NCBI GenBank assembly: GCA_051005875.1
Contig: JBPCIX010000062.1
Location: forward strand, 1 to 57,033
Source of the DNA: JBPCIX01 sp051005875
Lineage (GTDB): Bacteria; Actinomycetota; CADDZG01; JAHWKV01
Direction of reading: 5' to 3'
DNA: 57,033 bases
Shown: one piece after another, positions 41,198 to 50,459 of the stretch
Layout: each line of letters begins with the position of its first letter
Position numbering within the stretch: position 1 is the stretch's first letter
Notes under the pieces: generated by a model
What the model was told of the DNA's origin: nothing
Databases searched by the model: none
Seen by the model: only the letters and a program-made list of their open reading frames with translations
Position numbers and translations under genes: made by a program

Positions 41198-43978
41198 CTA
41201 CCCGTCCGGCCCTGTGGAAACTTTTGTCCGCCTGCGTAGCCGCCACTTGCGGGGCCGTGATCCAGACAGAGTCCAGCGAAGATCGCCCTGGCCCTGTTCA
41301 TCGAGTTTGCCTCCGTTTCGTCCGGTCACATAAAAGATGTCAACCGCCACATCGCCGGTCGTATGCACCACCGCCATATGGATTTGAATTCCAGCCTTCG
41401 CCAGAGCCGATGCGACTTTGTGCAAGAGCCCCGTCCGGTCGTAGGCCCGGACTTCCAAGATTGTGTGCCAAGGCGAGGCCAGGTTGTCAATGTCCACGAT
41501 CCCCGCGATGCCTTCGGGCTCCACCGCGTCGACGAGGTCTTGGGTAAGCTCCCCGGCTATCGACGAGCGCACCCCCTCCCAATCAACATCGGCGGGGGCC
41601 GTCACTCGGAAAACATCGATGGCCTCGCCGTTTTGCCAGGTTGAGATGAAGGCCTCTTGCACCCAAATCCCGTGAGAAGCAAATGCCCCCGCAATGCAGG
41701 CCAGAAGCCCTCGTTGGTCCCTTACTGCGACGTGAACACTCCACTCGCCCGCCTCGGGAAACGGCTCGACCTCGAGCCGTACTTCATAGCGTTTCAGGGG
41801 AGTCGCCGTCATGGCTAAGTGCCGCTGAATGACCTCCGGTCCATGGGCCATAAGGTAGCGGCTGGGGGCGGCCCGTAGATGACTTTCGACTTGGCTCTTA
41901 GGTAGATGCGATAGAGCCGAGGTCATTTCCTTTCGCCGTAGATCCACCAGGTTGCCAGAGCCGGCCCCCATCAGGTCGGGATGGGCCAGAACTGCCTGGA
42001 CGAGTTCAAAAAGCTCATCCAAGCGCCTGCGTTCCCAGGTTTCCATTGCGCCTTCAGCAACAGCAAGAACGTACAGGGCATCCGCTCGCTGTCCATTGCC
42101 TATATGAGCAGCCAGCTCCAGGACAGAGTCCTCGGTCCCCATGTCGAAGCGCCTGGCCGCAGCCAACAACAAATGCCTCTCCGCCACCAAAAATTCCACC
42201 AATTCGATCTTTTCGTCGCTTAGTCCGATCGAGCGCGCCAAGGTATTTGAGCGCCGTTGGGCATCATCGCCGGCCGTGAAGGCGCTCCGTGCCAGCGCCG
42301 CCAGCAGCACCATGTCTTGAATCGGTAGCCGCTCCCAAACGGTTCGCGCTCTAAACGAATCCTGCCGCCCCGCTTGTGCCCCGCGGCGTTCAATGAGCAC
42401 ATGTAGGTCCTCAAGCAAATTCCAGCGGAGATCGCCGGCCGGATCGAGATTAAACGGATCGCGTTTGCGGTCACCGAAGGCGGCCTCGAGCTCTGGCAGA
42501 TAAGCCCCGAGCAGTCCCGTGACCTGCAAGAAGCGCCAAGAACGCTCATTGCCATTGCTCAGTAGCTTGAAAAAGCGTTGCCTTAGAGGGTCGTCCCAGG
42601 CATCGTTGTCTTGCCCGCCGCCGGCGTTATCCTGCTGGCCGCCGGTGCTCGATAGCCATTGCAAAAGCGACGATCCCGGCCCGCGGCTTGCCATTAACAC
42701 GGCGGCCTCGAAGCCGATCCTGCCCCTCAGAATGTCGGGCGGCTCGGCGTTCAGCTCAACCTCTTCCGCGCTCACATTCAGCCATCCGCCCGCCGGCTCA
42801 ACAGCCGCCGACCCAAGCGCCACCGCATGCCGGCGCATTCTCAGAATCAGGTGCCTGAGCCCCGGCGGGGTAATCAGGGTGGTCACCAGAACAACCGCAA
42901 CAAGAACCGCGTAGTTGTTAGCGTCGAGGATCCCCGCGGTTAGGCCTATGCCGGCAAAGATAAGACCAACTTCGCCTCGAGGAATCATAGCGACGCCCAC
43001 CAGTAACCGGTTGGCCTTGCCCTTAGCAACCCCCATCCCGGCGACGATCTTGCTGACAACTGCGACGACTACCAGTACACCGATTGTGGCCAGAGCTCCT
43101 GGATCCACAAAGGCCTCAAGTTTCGTGGCGATCCCGATCTGAAGGAAGAAGACGGGCACAAAAAAGTGGATAAGGGGCGCCATGCGCCGTTGTAGATCCT
43201 CGGTAACTTCCGTCCTCGAAAGCGCCAGTCCCGCGATGAAGGCCCCAACGATAGGAGCAAGTTTCGCGAACGAGGCGAGCCGCGCGATGCCAAGAGCAAA
43301 AGCAAGCCCCAGCGCCATCAAAGTTCCCTCCGTGCGCGAGCGATCTGCAATCTGCTTAAACAGGCGCGGAGCCAGCCAGGCGGCCAGTAAAGTTGCGAGA
43401 ATTACGAAACCCAGAGCCCCGGCAATGATCGATGCCACCCCGCTTGCGGTGAGGGCGGTGCCTGAAGCAAGCGCAACAACCACGGTCAGGATTACGAGCC
43501 CGCCCACGTCGTCGGCAACCGCTGCCCCGAGGACCGTGCGGGCCTCAGGGCAGGTCAGGGCCCGAAGGTCTCCAAAAACCCTGGCGGTTATTCCGACGCT
43601 GGTCGCCGTGAGCGCCCCTGCCAAGAACAATGAAGTCGCTTGCGGGACACCCATTGCGCTCAAAACGAACATGCCAAGAGCCATGGGGACCGCAATTCCA
43701 ATGCCCGCGACACGAAGAGAGTCCGCGCCGACCCGGCCGAGTTCTCTCAGATCCATCTGCATGCCGACTTCGAACAACAATAGAATTACGCCCAGCTCGC
43801 CGATCAAGGTCAAAAACTCGTCGCCCTGGACTAGTCCGAAGACCGACGGCCCAATCAATATGCCCACCAAAATTTCAACAAGGACCGCCGGCTGACCAAT
43901 CCGTTCAGCAACCTCGGCGGCAAGGCGCGCCGCAATGAGCACTATTAGAAGAGTAAGCAGGGTGTGTTCTAGGTCCAT
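41198..43978 (-). CDS. Cation/proton antiporter fused to an inactive GlnD-like HD-ACT-ACT module
   Basis: 926 residues. 1-390: CPA2-type Na+(K+)/H+ antiporter with about 12 helices, including VLVEILVGILIGPSVFGLVQ, ALTATSVGITARVF, the DD ion-site motif in GAAVADDVGGLVIL, and AMIPRGEVGLIFAGIGL. From about 430 the sequence follows GlnD: a linker, an HD-like helical domain aligning with the GlnD of this window (LRWNLLEDLHV for the first His segment; LLAALARSAF where Ala563-Arg564 replace His-Asp; VAERHLLLAAARRFDMG for the next), then two ACT domains (DQRGLLACIAGAFASHGIWV; DRTGLLHKVASALAKAGIQI). There is no nucleotidyltransferase domain. I infer glutamine-sensed ion or pH control. Preferred start ATG 43978; a GTG at 43999 is in frame. 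Confidence 0.9.
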   Translation of the reverse strand: MDLEHTLLTLLIVLIAARLAAEVAERIGQPAVLVEILVGILIGPSVFGLVQGDEFLTLIGELGVILLLFEVGMQMDLRELGRVGADSLRVAGIGIAVPMALGMFVLSAMGVPQATSLFLAGALTATSVGITARVFGDLRALTCPEARTVLGAAVADDVGGLVILTVVVALASGTALTASGVASIIAGALGFVILATLLAAWLAPRLFKQIADRSRTEGTLMALGLAFALGIARLASFAKLAPIVGAFIAGLALSRTEVTEDLQRRMAPLIHFFVPVFFLQIGIATKLEAFVDPGALATIGVLVVVAVVSKIVAGMGVAKGKANRLLVGVAMIPRGEVGLIFAGIGLTAGILDANNYAVLVAVVLVTTLITPPGLRHLILRMRRHAVALGSAAVEPAGGWLNVSAEEVELNAEPPDILRGRIGFEAAVLMASRGPGSSLLQWLSSTGGQQDNAGGGQDNDAWDDPLRQRFFKLLSNGNERSWRFLQVTGLLGAYLPELEAAFGDRKRDPFNLDPAGDLRWNLLEDLHVLIERRGAQAGRQDSFRARTVWERLPIQDMVLLAALARSAFTAGDDAQRRSNTLARSIGLSDEKIELVEFLVAERHLLLAAARRFDMGTEDSVLELAAHIGNGQRADALYVLAVAEGAMETWERRRLDELFELVQAVLAHPDLMGAGSGNLVDLRRKEMTSALSHLPKSQVESHLRAAPSRYLMAHGPEVIQRHLAMTATPLKRYEVRLEVEPFPEAGEWSVHVAVRDQRGLLACIAGAFASHGIWVQEAFISTWQNGEAIDVFRVTAPADVDWEGVRSSIAGELTQDLVDAVEPEGIAGIVDIDNLASPWHTILEVRAYDRTGLLHKVASALAKAGIQIHMAVVHTTGDVAVDIFYVTGRNGGKLDEQGQGDLRWTLSGSRPRKWRLRRRTKVSTGPDG

Positions 43979-44039
43979 AATTGACTTTTTCCACCCCACC
44001 CGCTTGGGCGGGGTGTGCCTGCCACGCTAGATCTAAACG

Positions 44040-44077
44040 GTTACCCGAGCGTGTCCTTCATGTTTCGGAAACGTTAA
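44040..44077 (-). promoter_or_regulatory. GlnR-like box between the antiporter-GlnD fusion and nirA
   Basis: Minus strand: TTAAC-n6-GAAAC-n6-GACAC-n6-GTAAC, four half-sites at 11-bp steps spanning 38 bp, the same geometry as the box upstream of amt and close to the GlnR consensus (4, 5, 4 and 4 of 5 positions). It sits 61 bp from the fusion start and 117 bp from the reductase start, so it could serve both divergent genes. Confidence 0.68.
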
Positions 44078-44194
44078 TTCTCGCCTGATGCTCATAACGA
44101 ACCCGATACTTAGATTTAACGGGCTCGCGAAGAACGTGAAACTATCGTGTCACTCACGGCCCCCATAGTGGTGAGCCACACACACGGAGACCGC

Positions 44195-45814
44195 ATGCCC
44201 CCAGCCAAGACTGACAAACCGCTTTGGAAGCAGAAGATCAACATTGAGCAGGTAAAGAGCAGCCTCGATTTTGATCTGTCGCGCCTCGATACCGAGGGCT
44301 ACGAGGTCTTGACAGCCGAAGATTTCTACCGTCTGAAGATGTGGGGAGTTTGCAGCCAGCGCACGCCGGGCCTTCACATGGTCCGGATGCGCATCACCGG
44401 GGGCAAGGTCTCGGCCACCCAAATGCGAGGCCTTAGCGAGCTTTCGGCCCGGGTGGCCGACGGCGGCGTGCACATCACCACCCGCCAGAACCTGGAGCTG
44501 CATTCAGTTGAAACGCGAAACGTCCGCCGAGCGCTTGACGGGCTACGACTGCTCGGCATCAGTTCCCGTTCAACCTGCGGGCACACTGTGCGAAACGTCG
44601 TCGGCTGCTCCCTTTCCGGCATCTGCCCTGAGGAAACCTTCGACACACGCCCGACCGTCGAGGCGATCAGCAACTTCTTTGTGACCAGGGCCGATCACTA
44701 CAACTCACACCTGCCCAGGCGCCTCAACATCTACGTGGCCGGGTGCCCCTCGTGCATGACCCACGCTCAAGTCAACGATCTCGGCTTCGTCGCTACCCGC
44801 CGTGGCGGCGAGATGGGTTTCCAGTTTTGGTGCGCAGGCTCTTTGGGCGCCCAACCGCGGCTGTCACATTTGCTGTTCGGATTCGTTCCGGTCGAAGAGG
44901 CGCTCGCGGTAACTCAAGCGGTCGCCGATGTTTATTGCGAGCACGGGTTCCGCGACAAGCCCGCCAAGGCAAGGCTCAAGTACTTGATCGAAGAATGGGG
45001 CGAGGAGAAATTCGCCGCTGCGGTTTTGGAGCGAGTCACCGTGCTGCGCCCCGGAACCCGGGTCGTGCGAAGCGGCTCGATGGTCGTGCTCGGCCCCGAC
45101 CGCCGGCCTCCAGGCGGTCATAAGGGGGTCTTCCCGCAGCGCCAGGAAGGCTACGTTCGAATAGAGGCCCGGGTAGCGCTCGGCGACCTGGAAGATGTTC
45201 AAATGGAGGTGCTCGCTCGCTTATCCGAAGCCCACGCCGATGGATACATTTACTTGACGAAGGAGCAAAATGCCGAGCTTCACTGGATACGCTCCGAGGC
45301 TGTGGACGAGGTCTGTGGACCGCTTGCAGAGGTTGCACTTCTACCACGGGGAGCCGGTGGACTGGTTGACGTTCAGGTTTGCGCGGGGACCGAATGGTGC
45401 GTCTGGGGCGTCGGTGACTCACGCGGCCTTGCCACGGACATCGAAAAAGAACTGGCAAGTGTCGTCGAAAACGATGCCGCGGCCGAGCCTTTGAGAGTCC
45501 ACATCTCTGGATGCCATCATGGTTGCGCTCAGCACCAAATCGCCGACATCGGCCTTGTAGCCACGGCCGTGAAGGATGGCGACGAGAAGGGCGCAGGTTT
45601 TGAAATCTTCGGCGGGGGCCGGCTGGGCGCCGATCCCCAGCCGGCCCATCGCTTAGGTCGCGTGCCGCTTTGGCAAACGTCCGAAACGGTCACGACTTTG
45701 CTTAAGGCCTACCTGCAGGAACGCCAAAGCGCCGAGGACTTTCCGTCGTTTCTCGACCGCACCGGCCGGAAGGCTCCGCAGCACTTCCCAACCCAAACAG
45801 TTTCGGGGCCTTAG
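44195..45814 (+). CDS. nirA: Ferredoxin-dependent nitrite/sulfite reductase
   Basis: Siroheme and 4Fe-4S enzyme reducing nitrite to ammonium or sulfite to sulfide. I choose ATG 44195 because GGAGA lies 6 bases upstream; a GTG at 44147 extends the frame. Two ferrodoxin-like repeats are visible: WGVCSQRTPGLHMVRMRITG, VHITTRQNLELHSVETRNV and GHTVRNVVGCSLSGICPEE first; QEGYVRIEARVALGDL and IYLTKEQNAELHWI second. Cluster ligands: VCAGTEWC and SGCHHGC. Sequence alone does not separate nitrite from sulfite reductases; the GlnR-like box and amt nearby favour nitrite, while metE and cysG are compatible with sulfite. No cysH/cysN or nitrate reductase is in the window. Confidence 0.88.
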   Translation: MPPAKTDKPLWKQKINIEQVKSSLDFDLSRLDTEGYEVLTAEDFYRLKMWGVCSQRTPGLHMVRMRITGGKVSATQMRGLSELSARVADGGVHITTRQNLELHSVETRNVRRALDGLRLLGISSRSTCGHTVRNVVGCSLSGICPEETFDTRPTVEAISNFFVTRADHYNSHLPRRLNIYVAGCPSCMTHAQVNDLGFVATRRGGEMGFQFWCAGSLGAQPRLSHLLFGFVPVEEALAVTQAVADVYCEHGFRDKPAKARLKYLIEEWGEEKFAAAVLERVTVLRPGTRVVRSGSMVVLGPDRRPPGGHKGVFPQRQEGYVRIEARVALGDLEDVQMEVLARLSEAHADGYIYLTKEQNAELHWIRSEAVDEVCGPLAEVALLPRGAGGLVDVQVCAGTEWCVWGVGDSRGLATDIEKELASVVENDAAAEPLRVHISGCHHGCAQHQIADIGLVATAVKDGDEKGAGFEIFGGGRLGADPQPAHRLGRVPLWQTSETVTTLLKAYLQERQSAEDFPSFLDRTGRKAPQHFPTQTVSGP

Positions 45815-45853
45815 TTCGGGACCTTAATTCGGGGGCCTTAATTCGGGGCCTTA
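45801..45853 (+). repeat. Four tandem copies of a 13-14-bp unit after nirA
   Basis: Slightly varied copies of (a/g)TTCGGG(g)(g/a)CCTTA run from the last codons of nirA through the gap to metE (convergent genes). The first copy includes the nirA stop. Probably slippage; no hairpin with a T-run is formed, so I do not call it a terminator. Confidence 0.75.
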
Positions 45854-45878
45854 ATTGGCGGTAACCCGGCCGAGCTTG

Positions 45879-48194
45879 CTACTGCTTGGCTGCGAATTCC
45901 TGCCGAAGCTCCTCAGCAGCGGCAACCATGTTTTGCAGACTCGCCTCGGTCTCGGGCCAGGCTCTGGTTTTTAATCCGCAATCAGGATTTACCCAAATCT
46001 TGTGAGGATCGATAACTTTTGCGGCTGCTCGCAATTTTTCGACCATCTCGGCGACTGAGGGCACCCTCGGCGAGTGGATGTCATAAACACCGGGCCCAAT
46101 CTCGTTGTTGTACCCGCTGGCTCGAAAGTCCTCGAGTAGCTCCATGTTCGAGCGGGCCGCTTCGATCAATGCAACGTCTGCATCCATCGCGTCCATGGCT
46201 GAAATGATGTCGCCAAAATCCGAGTAACACATGTGGGTTTGGATCTGAGTCTCATTGGCGACGCCGGAGGTTGAAAGACGGAAGCATTTGACTGCCCAGT
46301 CGAGGTATTCCTCGGTCCGTTCTTGGCGAAGCGGCATGCCCTCGCGAATGGCCGGCTCGTCGACCTGAATCACCCGAAACCCCGCCGCCTCGAGATCGCC
46401 GACCTCGTCGCGGATGGCCAGCGCCAACTGCTCGCACGTCTTCGACAAAGGCTGGTCGTCTCGAACAAAGGACCACATGAGCATCGTCACCGGCCCGGTC
46501 AGCATTCCCTTCACAGGCTTGTCGGTCAGCATTTGTGCGAAGCGAATCCAATCAACGGTCATCGGCTTGGGCCGGTGAATATCGCCGAAGATGATCGGGG
46601 GCCGAACGTAGCGGCTTCCGTAGGACTGCACCCAGGCGTTCTGAGTAAATAGGTATCCGTCGAGCTGCTCGGCAAAATACTGGACCATGTCGTTGCGCTC
46701 GGGCTCACCGTGAACCACTACATCGAGCCCCGCCTTTTCCTGGAACCGAACAACTCTCTCGATTTCCTGGTGCATTTGTTCCGTGTACTGCTGCTCGGTG
46801 ATTTCGCCCTTGCGAAGTTTCGCCCGCGCCTCGCGAATCTCCCGGGTCTGCGGATAGGAGCCGATTGTGGTGGTCGGAAAGACCGGAAGGTTCAACAACT
46901 CCTTTTGAGCCTGGCGGCGCACGCCGTAATCGCCGGCGCGCTTGTCGGCCGAGTGGCCGAGTTTGTCCAAACGGGACCGAACTTGCGGATTGCTGGTCTT
47001 GGACGAGCTTTTTCTTTGCTCAAGGACGAGACGGTTCTCGGTGAAAAGCTCCGTACCCGAGTGGCCACCCTCGTTCAGGGCCTTGGTTAGAGCCACGATC
47101 TCATCAACCTTTTGCCTCGCAAACGCCAGCCATGGACGAACCTCAGGATCAAGGTTTTCTTCCAGCGCCACGTCGATGGGGACATGCACAAGCGACGACG
47201 ACGAGCAAACAACCACGTCTTCGAACAATGAAGTCAAGCGCTCCACCAGTTTGAGGGAAGCACCGAGGTCATTTATCCAAACATTGCGGCCGTCAACAAC
47301 CCCGGCGAACAGTGTCTTGCCTTTAGGGGCGCCATGCAGTTGGATGAATTCTTCATTCTGGGCGCCTGCCACAAAGTCGAGACCGAGGCCTTCAACCGGC
47401 AGGTCCTTCAAAACCGAGTAGGCCTCGCCGATGTGGTCGAAGTAGGTATTGACGAACATCTTGGGCCGGCCCTGGGTTGATCCAAGGTGGGCGTACGCCG
47501 ACTGCAAAGCCCGAAGCTCGTGAACACTTCGATCCTCTGCAAGGGCGGGCTCATCGAACTGAACCCAATCGGCGCCCTGGCCGCCGAGCCGCTGGAGAAT
47601 CTTTTCGTATACCGGAAGGACCTTGTCGAGCAAGCTCAGCGGCTCGAAATCGGGAGCAGCCTCGGATGATGCCTTTGCAAGAAGCAAGAATGAAATGGGG
47701 CCGATAATCACGGGCGCTGTTTGGAACCCCAGTGCCTGGGCCTCGGCGTGTTCCGCGAATGGCTTGTCGCTCGACAATGCAAAGTTCGTGTTCTCATCAA
47801 GCTCGGGGACAATGTAGTGAAGGTTGGTGTCAAACCATTTCGTCATATCCATAGCCGTGACGTCGACTCCCTGAACCTGCCGGCCTCGAGCCATAGCAAA
47901 GTAAGTATCAAGTTCGACAGGGCCTTCCTTGTGGCCGTATCTAAGCGGCACAGCCCCCAGCAAACAAACAGTGTCGAGGACCTGATCGTAGAAGGAGAAA
48001 TCGTTCGAAGGAATGATGTCGACACCAGCGGCCTTTATGGCTTCCCAGTTCTGCTTGCGGATGCTCTTTCCGGCCTCAATCAACTGATCGGCGGAAATCT
48101 TGCCTGCCCAATAACCTTCAGTGGCCATTTTCAGCTCGCGCCGCGGCCCAATACGGGGGAATCCATGAATGTGAGAACGAACCATCGTCGCCAT
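45879..48194 (-). CDS. metE: Cobalamin-independent methionine synthase
   Basis: Transfers the methyl group of 5-methyltetrahydropteroyl-polyglutamate to homocysteine. 771 residues from ATG 48194 (SHIHGFPRIGPRRELKMATE is the family start; the open frame extends to 48347). Homocysteine/Zn site: IQTHMCYSDFGDI (His, Cys) and WVNPDCGLKTR (Cys). Linker and C-domain marks: FPTTTIGSYPQTREIREARA, VVHGEPERNDMVQYFAEQLD, GMLTGPVTMLMWSFVR. Divergent from the glutaredoxin gene over 45 bp; too short for a cobalamin riboswitch and none is visible. Confidence 0.96.
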   Translation of the reverse strand: MATMVRSHIHGFPRIGPRRELKMATEGYWAGKISADQLIEAGKSIRKQNWEAIKAAGVDIIPSNDFSFYDQVLDTVCLLGAVPLRYGHKEGPVELDTYFAMARGRQVQGVDVTAMDMTKWFDTNLHYIVPELDENTNFALSSDKPFAEHAEAQALGFQTAPVIIGPISFLLLAKASSEAAPDFEPLSLLDKVLPVYEKILQRLGGQGADWVQFDEPALAEDRSVHELRALQSAYAHLGSTQGRPKMFVNTYFDHIGEAYSVLKDLPVEGLGLDFVAGAQNEEFIQLHGAPKGKTLFAGVVDGRNVWINDLGASLKLVERLTSLFEDVVVCSSSSLVHVPIDVALEENLDPEVRPWLAFARQKVDEIVALTKALNEGGHSGTELFTENRLVLEQRKSSSKTSNPQVRSRLDKLGHSADKRAGDYGVRRQAQKELLNLPVFPTTTIGSYPQTREIREARAKLRKGEITEQQYTEQMHQEIERVVRFQEKAGLDVVVHGEPERNDMVQYFAEQLDGYLFTQNAWVQSYGSRYVRPPIIFGDIHRPKPMTVDWIRFAQMLTDKPVKGMLTGPVTMLMWSFVRDDQPLSKTCEQLALAIRDEVGDLEAAGFRVIQVDEPAIREGMPLRQERTEEYLDWAVKCFRLSTSGVANETQIQTHMCYSDFGDIISAMDAMDADVALIEAARSNMELLEDFRASGYNNEIGPGVYDIHSPRVPSVAEMVEKLRAAAKVIDPHKIWVNPDCGLKTRAWPETEASLQNMVAAAEELRQEFAAKQ

Positions 48195-48239
48195 ATTACT
48201 TGACCTGCACCTGGGTGACTTCGATGGGACAATTGCTGG

Positions 48240-48476
48240 GTGATCAAGTTTTATTCGACGAATTGGTGCGGCGCCTGCCGGGACGCGAAACAGGTCCTGC
48301 AAGAAGCCCAGGTGGAATTCACCGAAATCGATATCGACCAGGACCATGAAGCGGCGGAATTTGTCCGCGGGGTGAACCGGGGTATGTACAGCGTCCCAAC
48401 CATCGTCTTCCCGGACGGCTCGATGCTGACCGAGCCCTCCTATGCCGAGCTTAAACTCAAGCTGAAGGACAATTAG
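48240..48476 (+). CDS. Mycoredoxin-like glutaredoxin
   Basis: 78 residues from GTG. Thioredoxin fold with active site NWCGACRDAKQVL (CxxC at about 10-13), VEFTEIDIDQDHEAAEFV and YSVPTIVFPDGSML with the cis-Pro. Actinobacterial mycoredoxins use mycothiol instead of glutathione. Lies 35 bp before cysG and may share its transcript, consistent with a sulfur/redox context. Confidence 0.86.
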   Translation: MIKFYSTNWCGACRDAKQVLQEAQVEFTEIDIDQDHEAAEFVRGVNRGMYSVPTIVFPDGSMLTEPSYAELKLKLKDN

Positions 48477-48511
48477 CCTGACGGGAAACCGAGGTCTGCC
48501 ATTATGGGGGC

Positions 48512-49975
48512 ATGCCGTTTCGTTATCCCGTTGCGCTTGAGCTAAAGGGCCGCCGGTGCGTTGTGATCGGCGGCGGAGAAGTCGCCGAGCAAAAGGTCCG
48601 GGCGCTGCTGGATTCCGAAGCCTCGGTTGTTGTCGTTGCCGATAAATTTGATGAGGCCCTTGAAGACCTAGGGCGAGCCGGGTCCGTAGAACTTGTCCGC
48701 AGGACTTACCAAAACGGAGATCTAACCGGCGCGTTTCTGGCGATTTCGGCCCCCGAGCACCGCTCCGAAAATGCAGCCGTTTTCAAAGAGGCGGAAGAGC
48801 GAAACGTGCTGATCAATTCAGTCGACGACATCGAGCACTGTCATTTCGCCGCTCCTTCAATAGTTAGGCGCGGGGACTTCATACTCACGATAGGCACCGG
48901 CGGAAAGGCTCCGGCCCTGGCAAAGAAGCTGCGCAAGGAACTGACCGAACAATTCGGTCCCGAGTACGCGGAGCTTGTTGATCTGCTGGGCAAAGTGAGA
49001 GAAAAAGCGTTGCCGGCCCGCACCTCAAGCTTCGACGAATGGGCCGACCGCTGGGGCAAGGTGATGGAAAACGACCTGATCGGACTGGTTCGCTCCGGAA
49101 GGCTCGACGAAGCTAAGAAGCTGGTACTGGGCGAGATCTTCGAGACAACTAAGGGGGTACACGGCGAAGCCGGGGCTGAATCCCAGCAAGAAAGAACGAC
49201 CTACTCTCTGGGCGCTTCAATACACGTCGGGCAAACGCCGGAAGCCGCCGCCGGACCGGGCCGGGTTTCCATCGTGGGGGCCGGGCCGGGCGACCCGGGC
49301 CTTTTCACGGTGCGCGGACGCGAATTGGTCGGCGCCGCTGACGTTGTAGTTTGCGACCGGCTGGTGCACTCGTCCCTTGTGGAAGGCAAGAAGGTGATCT
49401 ATGCGGGCAAGAAGGCAGGCGCCGGTGCGGTCCCCCAGGCAGAGATCAACGAGCTGCTGATCCGCCTGGCCCAAGAAGGCAAGAAAGTAGTCCGCCTGAA
49501 AGGCGGCGACCCGTTCGTCTTCGGTCGCGGGGGCGAAGAAATCGCCGCTCTCGCCGAGGCCGGAATTGAATTCGAAGTGGTCCCCGCCCCCACGTCTGCG
49601 ATTGCCGCGGTGGCGGCCGCAGGCATCCCCGTAACCGATCGCCGATTTTCATCATCGGTCGCGATTGTCACCGGCCACACCGGCGATCCGGACGACACGA
49701 ACCAGTCCCCCGACTTCGCAAAAATAGCCACTGCGGTCGACACAATCGTCATTTTGATGGGGCTGGGCAACCTGGCGAACATAACCGACGAGCTGATCGA
49801 GGGAGGGCGCGACCCCGAAACGCCGGCGGCGATAATTGAAAACGGAACCCTGCCCTCGCAGCGAGTAATAACCGGGGACCTGGGGGGCCTAGCCGAGGCG
49901 GCCGCCAATGCCAACATTCAATCCCCAGCGGTAGTAGTAGTAGGCGACGTGGTCACCCTCAGAGGGACCGCTTAA
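48512..49975 (+). CDS. cysG: Siroheme synthase: precorrin-2 dehydrogenase/ferrochelatase plus uroporphyrinogen-III methyltransferase
   Basis: Makes siroheme from uroporphyrinogen III. 487 residues. N-terminal 210: NAD-binding VIGGGEVAEQKVRALLDSEA, SVDDIEHCHFAAPSIVRRGD, TIGTGGKAPALAKKLRKEL (dehydrogenase/chelatase). C-terminal 240: VSIVGAGPGDPGLFTVRGRE, VIYAGKKAG, VVRLKGGDPFVFGRGGEE, GIPVTDRRFSSSVAIVTGH (SAM-dependent methyltransferase). A 35-residue linker is less conserved. Supplies the cofactor of the nirA product 3 kb away. ATG start with a plain upstream region. Confidence 0.95.
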   Translation: MPFRYPVALELKGRRCVVIGGGEVAEQKVRALLDSEASVVVVADKFDEALEDLGRAGSVELVRRTYQNGDLTGAFLAISAPEHRSENAAVFKEAEERNVLINSVDDIEHCHFAAPSIVRRGDFILTIGTGGKAPALAKKLRKELTEQFGPEYAELVDLLGKVREKALPARTSSFDEWADRWGKVMENDLIGLVRSGRLDEAKKLVLGEIFETTKGVHGEAGAESQQERTTYSLGASIHVGQTPEAAAGPGRVSIVGAGPGDPGLFTVRGRELVGAADVVVCDRLVHSSLVEGKKVIYAGKKAGAGAVPQAEINELLIRLAQEGKKVVRLKGGDPFVFGRGGEEIAALAEAGIEFEVVPAPTSAIAAVAAAGIPVTDRRFSSSVAIVTGHTGDPDDTNQSPDFAKIATAVDTIVILMGLGNLANITDELIEGGRDPETPAAIIENGTLPSQRVITGDLGGLAEAAANANIQSPAVVVVGDVVTLRGTA

Positions 49976-49983
49976 CTCCCGGC

Positions 49984-50448
49984 TTAGCCGCCCAACGCTT
50001 CGAGGGCTTTGGGGACCGTCTCGCCCGCTTTTACCTTGTACCAGGCGCCGGCTATTTTGCCGCTTTCGTCGACCAGAAAGGACGAGCGGATCATCCCCAT
50101 ATATTTTTTGCCGTACATGGACTTTTCGCCCCAGGCGCCATACGATTCGGCGACCGAATGGTCGGTGTCGGCAAGCAGGGGAAACCCGAGGTCGAATTTA
50201 TTGTCGAATTTTGCTTGCTTCTCGGGCTTGTCGGGGCTTATGCCGATGGCCTTCGCGTCTAGTCCGGCCAATTCGTCATGAGCGTCTCGCACAGCGCAGG
50301 ACTGCGTGGTGCATCCCGGAGTGTCGGCCTTCGGATAGAAATAAACAAGAAGGTTCTGTCCCTCGAAATCGGCCAGCCGCCAAGTCTTGCCGTCCTGAGC
50401 CTGCAGCTCAAAGTTCGGCGCCGGATCTCCAATGTTGAGAGTGTTCAT
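49984..50448 (-). CDS. bcp: Thiol peroxidase of the BCP (peroxiredoxin Q) type
   Basis: Reduces hydroperoxides. 154 residues: NIGDPAPNFELQAQDGKTWR, YFYPKADTPGCTTQSCAVRD with the peroxidatic Cys and the resolving Cys five residues on, and RSSFLVDESGKIAGAWYKVK. Converges on cysG with an 8-bp gap. Its start lies 11 bp after acpS, so it may be the last gene of the fatty-acid operon. Confidence 0.94.
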   Translation of the reverse strand: MNTLNIGDPAPNFELQAQDGKTWRLADFEGQNLLVYFYPKADTPGCTTQSCAVRDAHDELAGLDAKAIGISPDKPEKQAKFDNKFDLGFPLLADTDHSVAESYGAWGEKSMYGKKYMGMIRSSFLVDESGKIAGAWYKVKAGETVPKALEALGG

Positions 50449-50459
50449 TACCTTGCAGA

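Noticed and set aside
48195..48239. Cobalamin riboswitch controlling metE
   Set aside because: Only 45 bp separate metE from the divergent glutaredoxin gene, far too short for this riboswitch, and no B12-box-like sequence is present.
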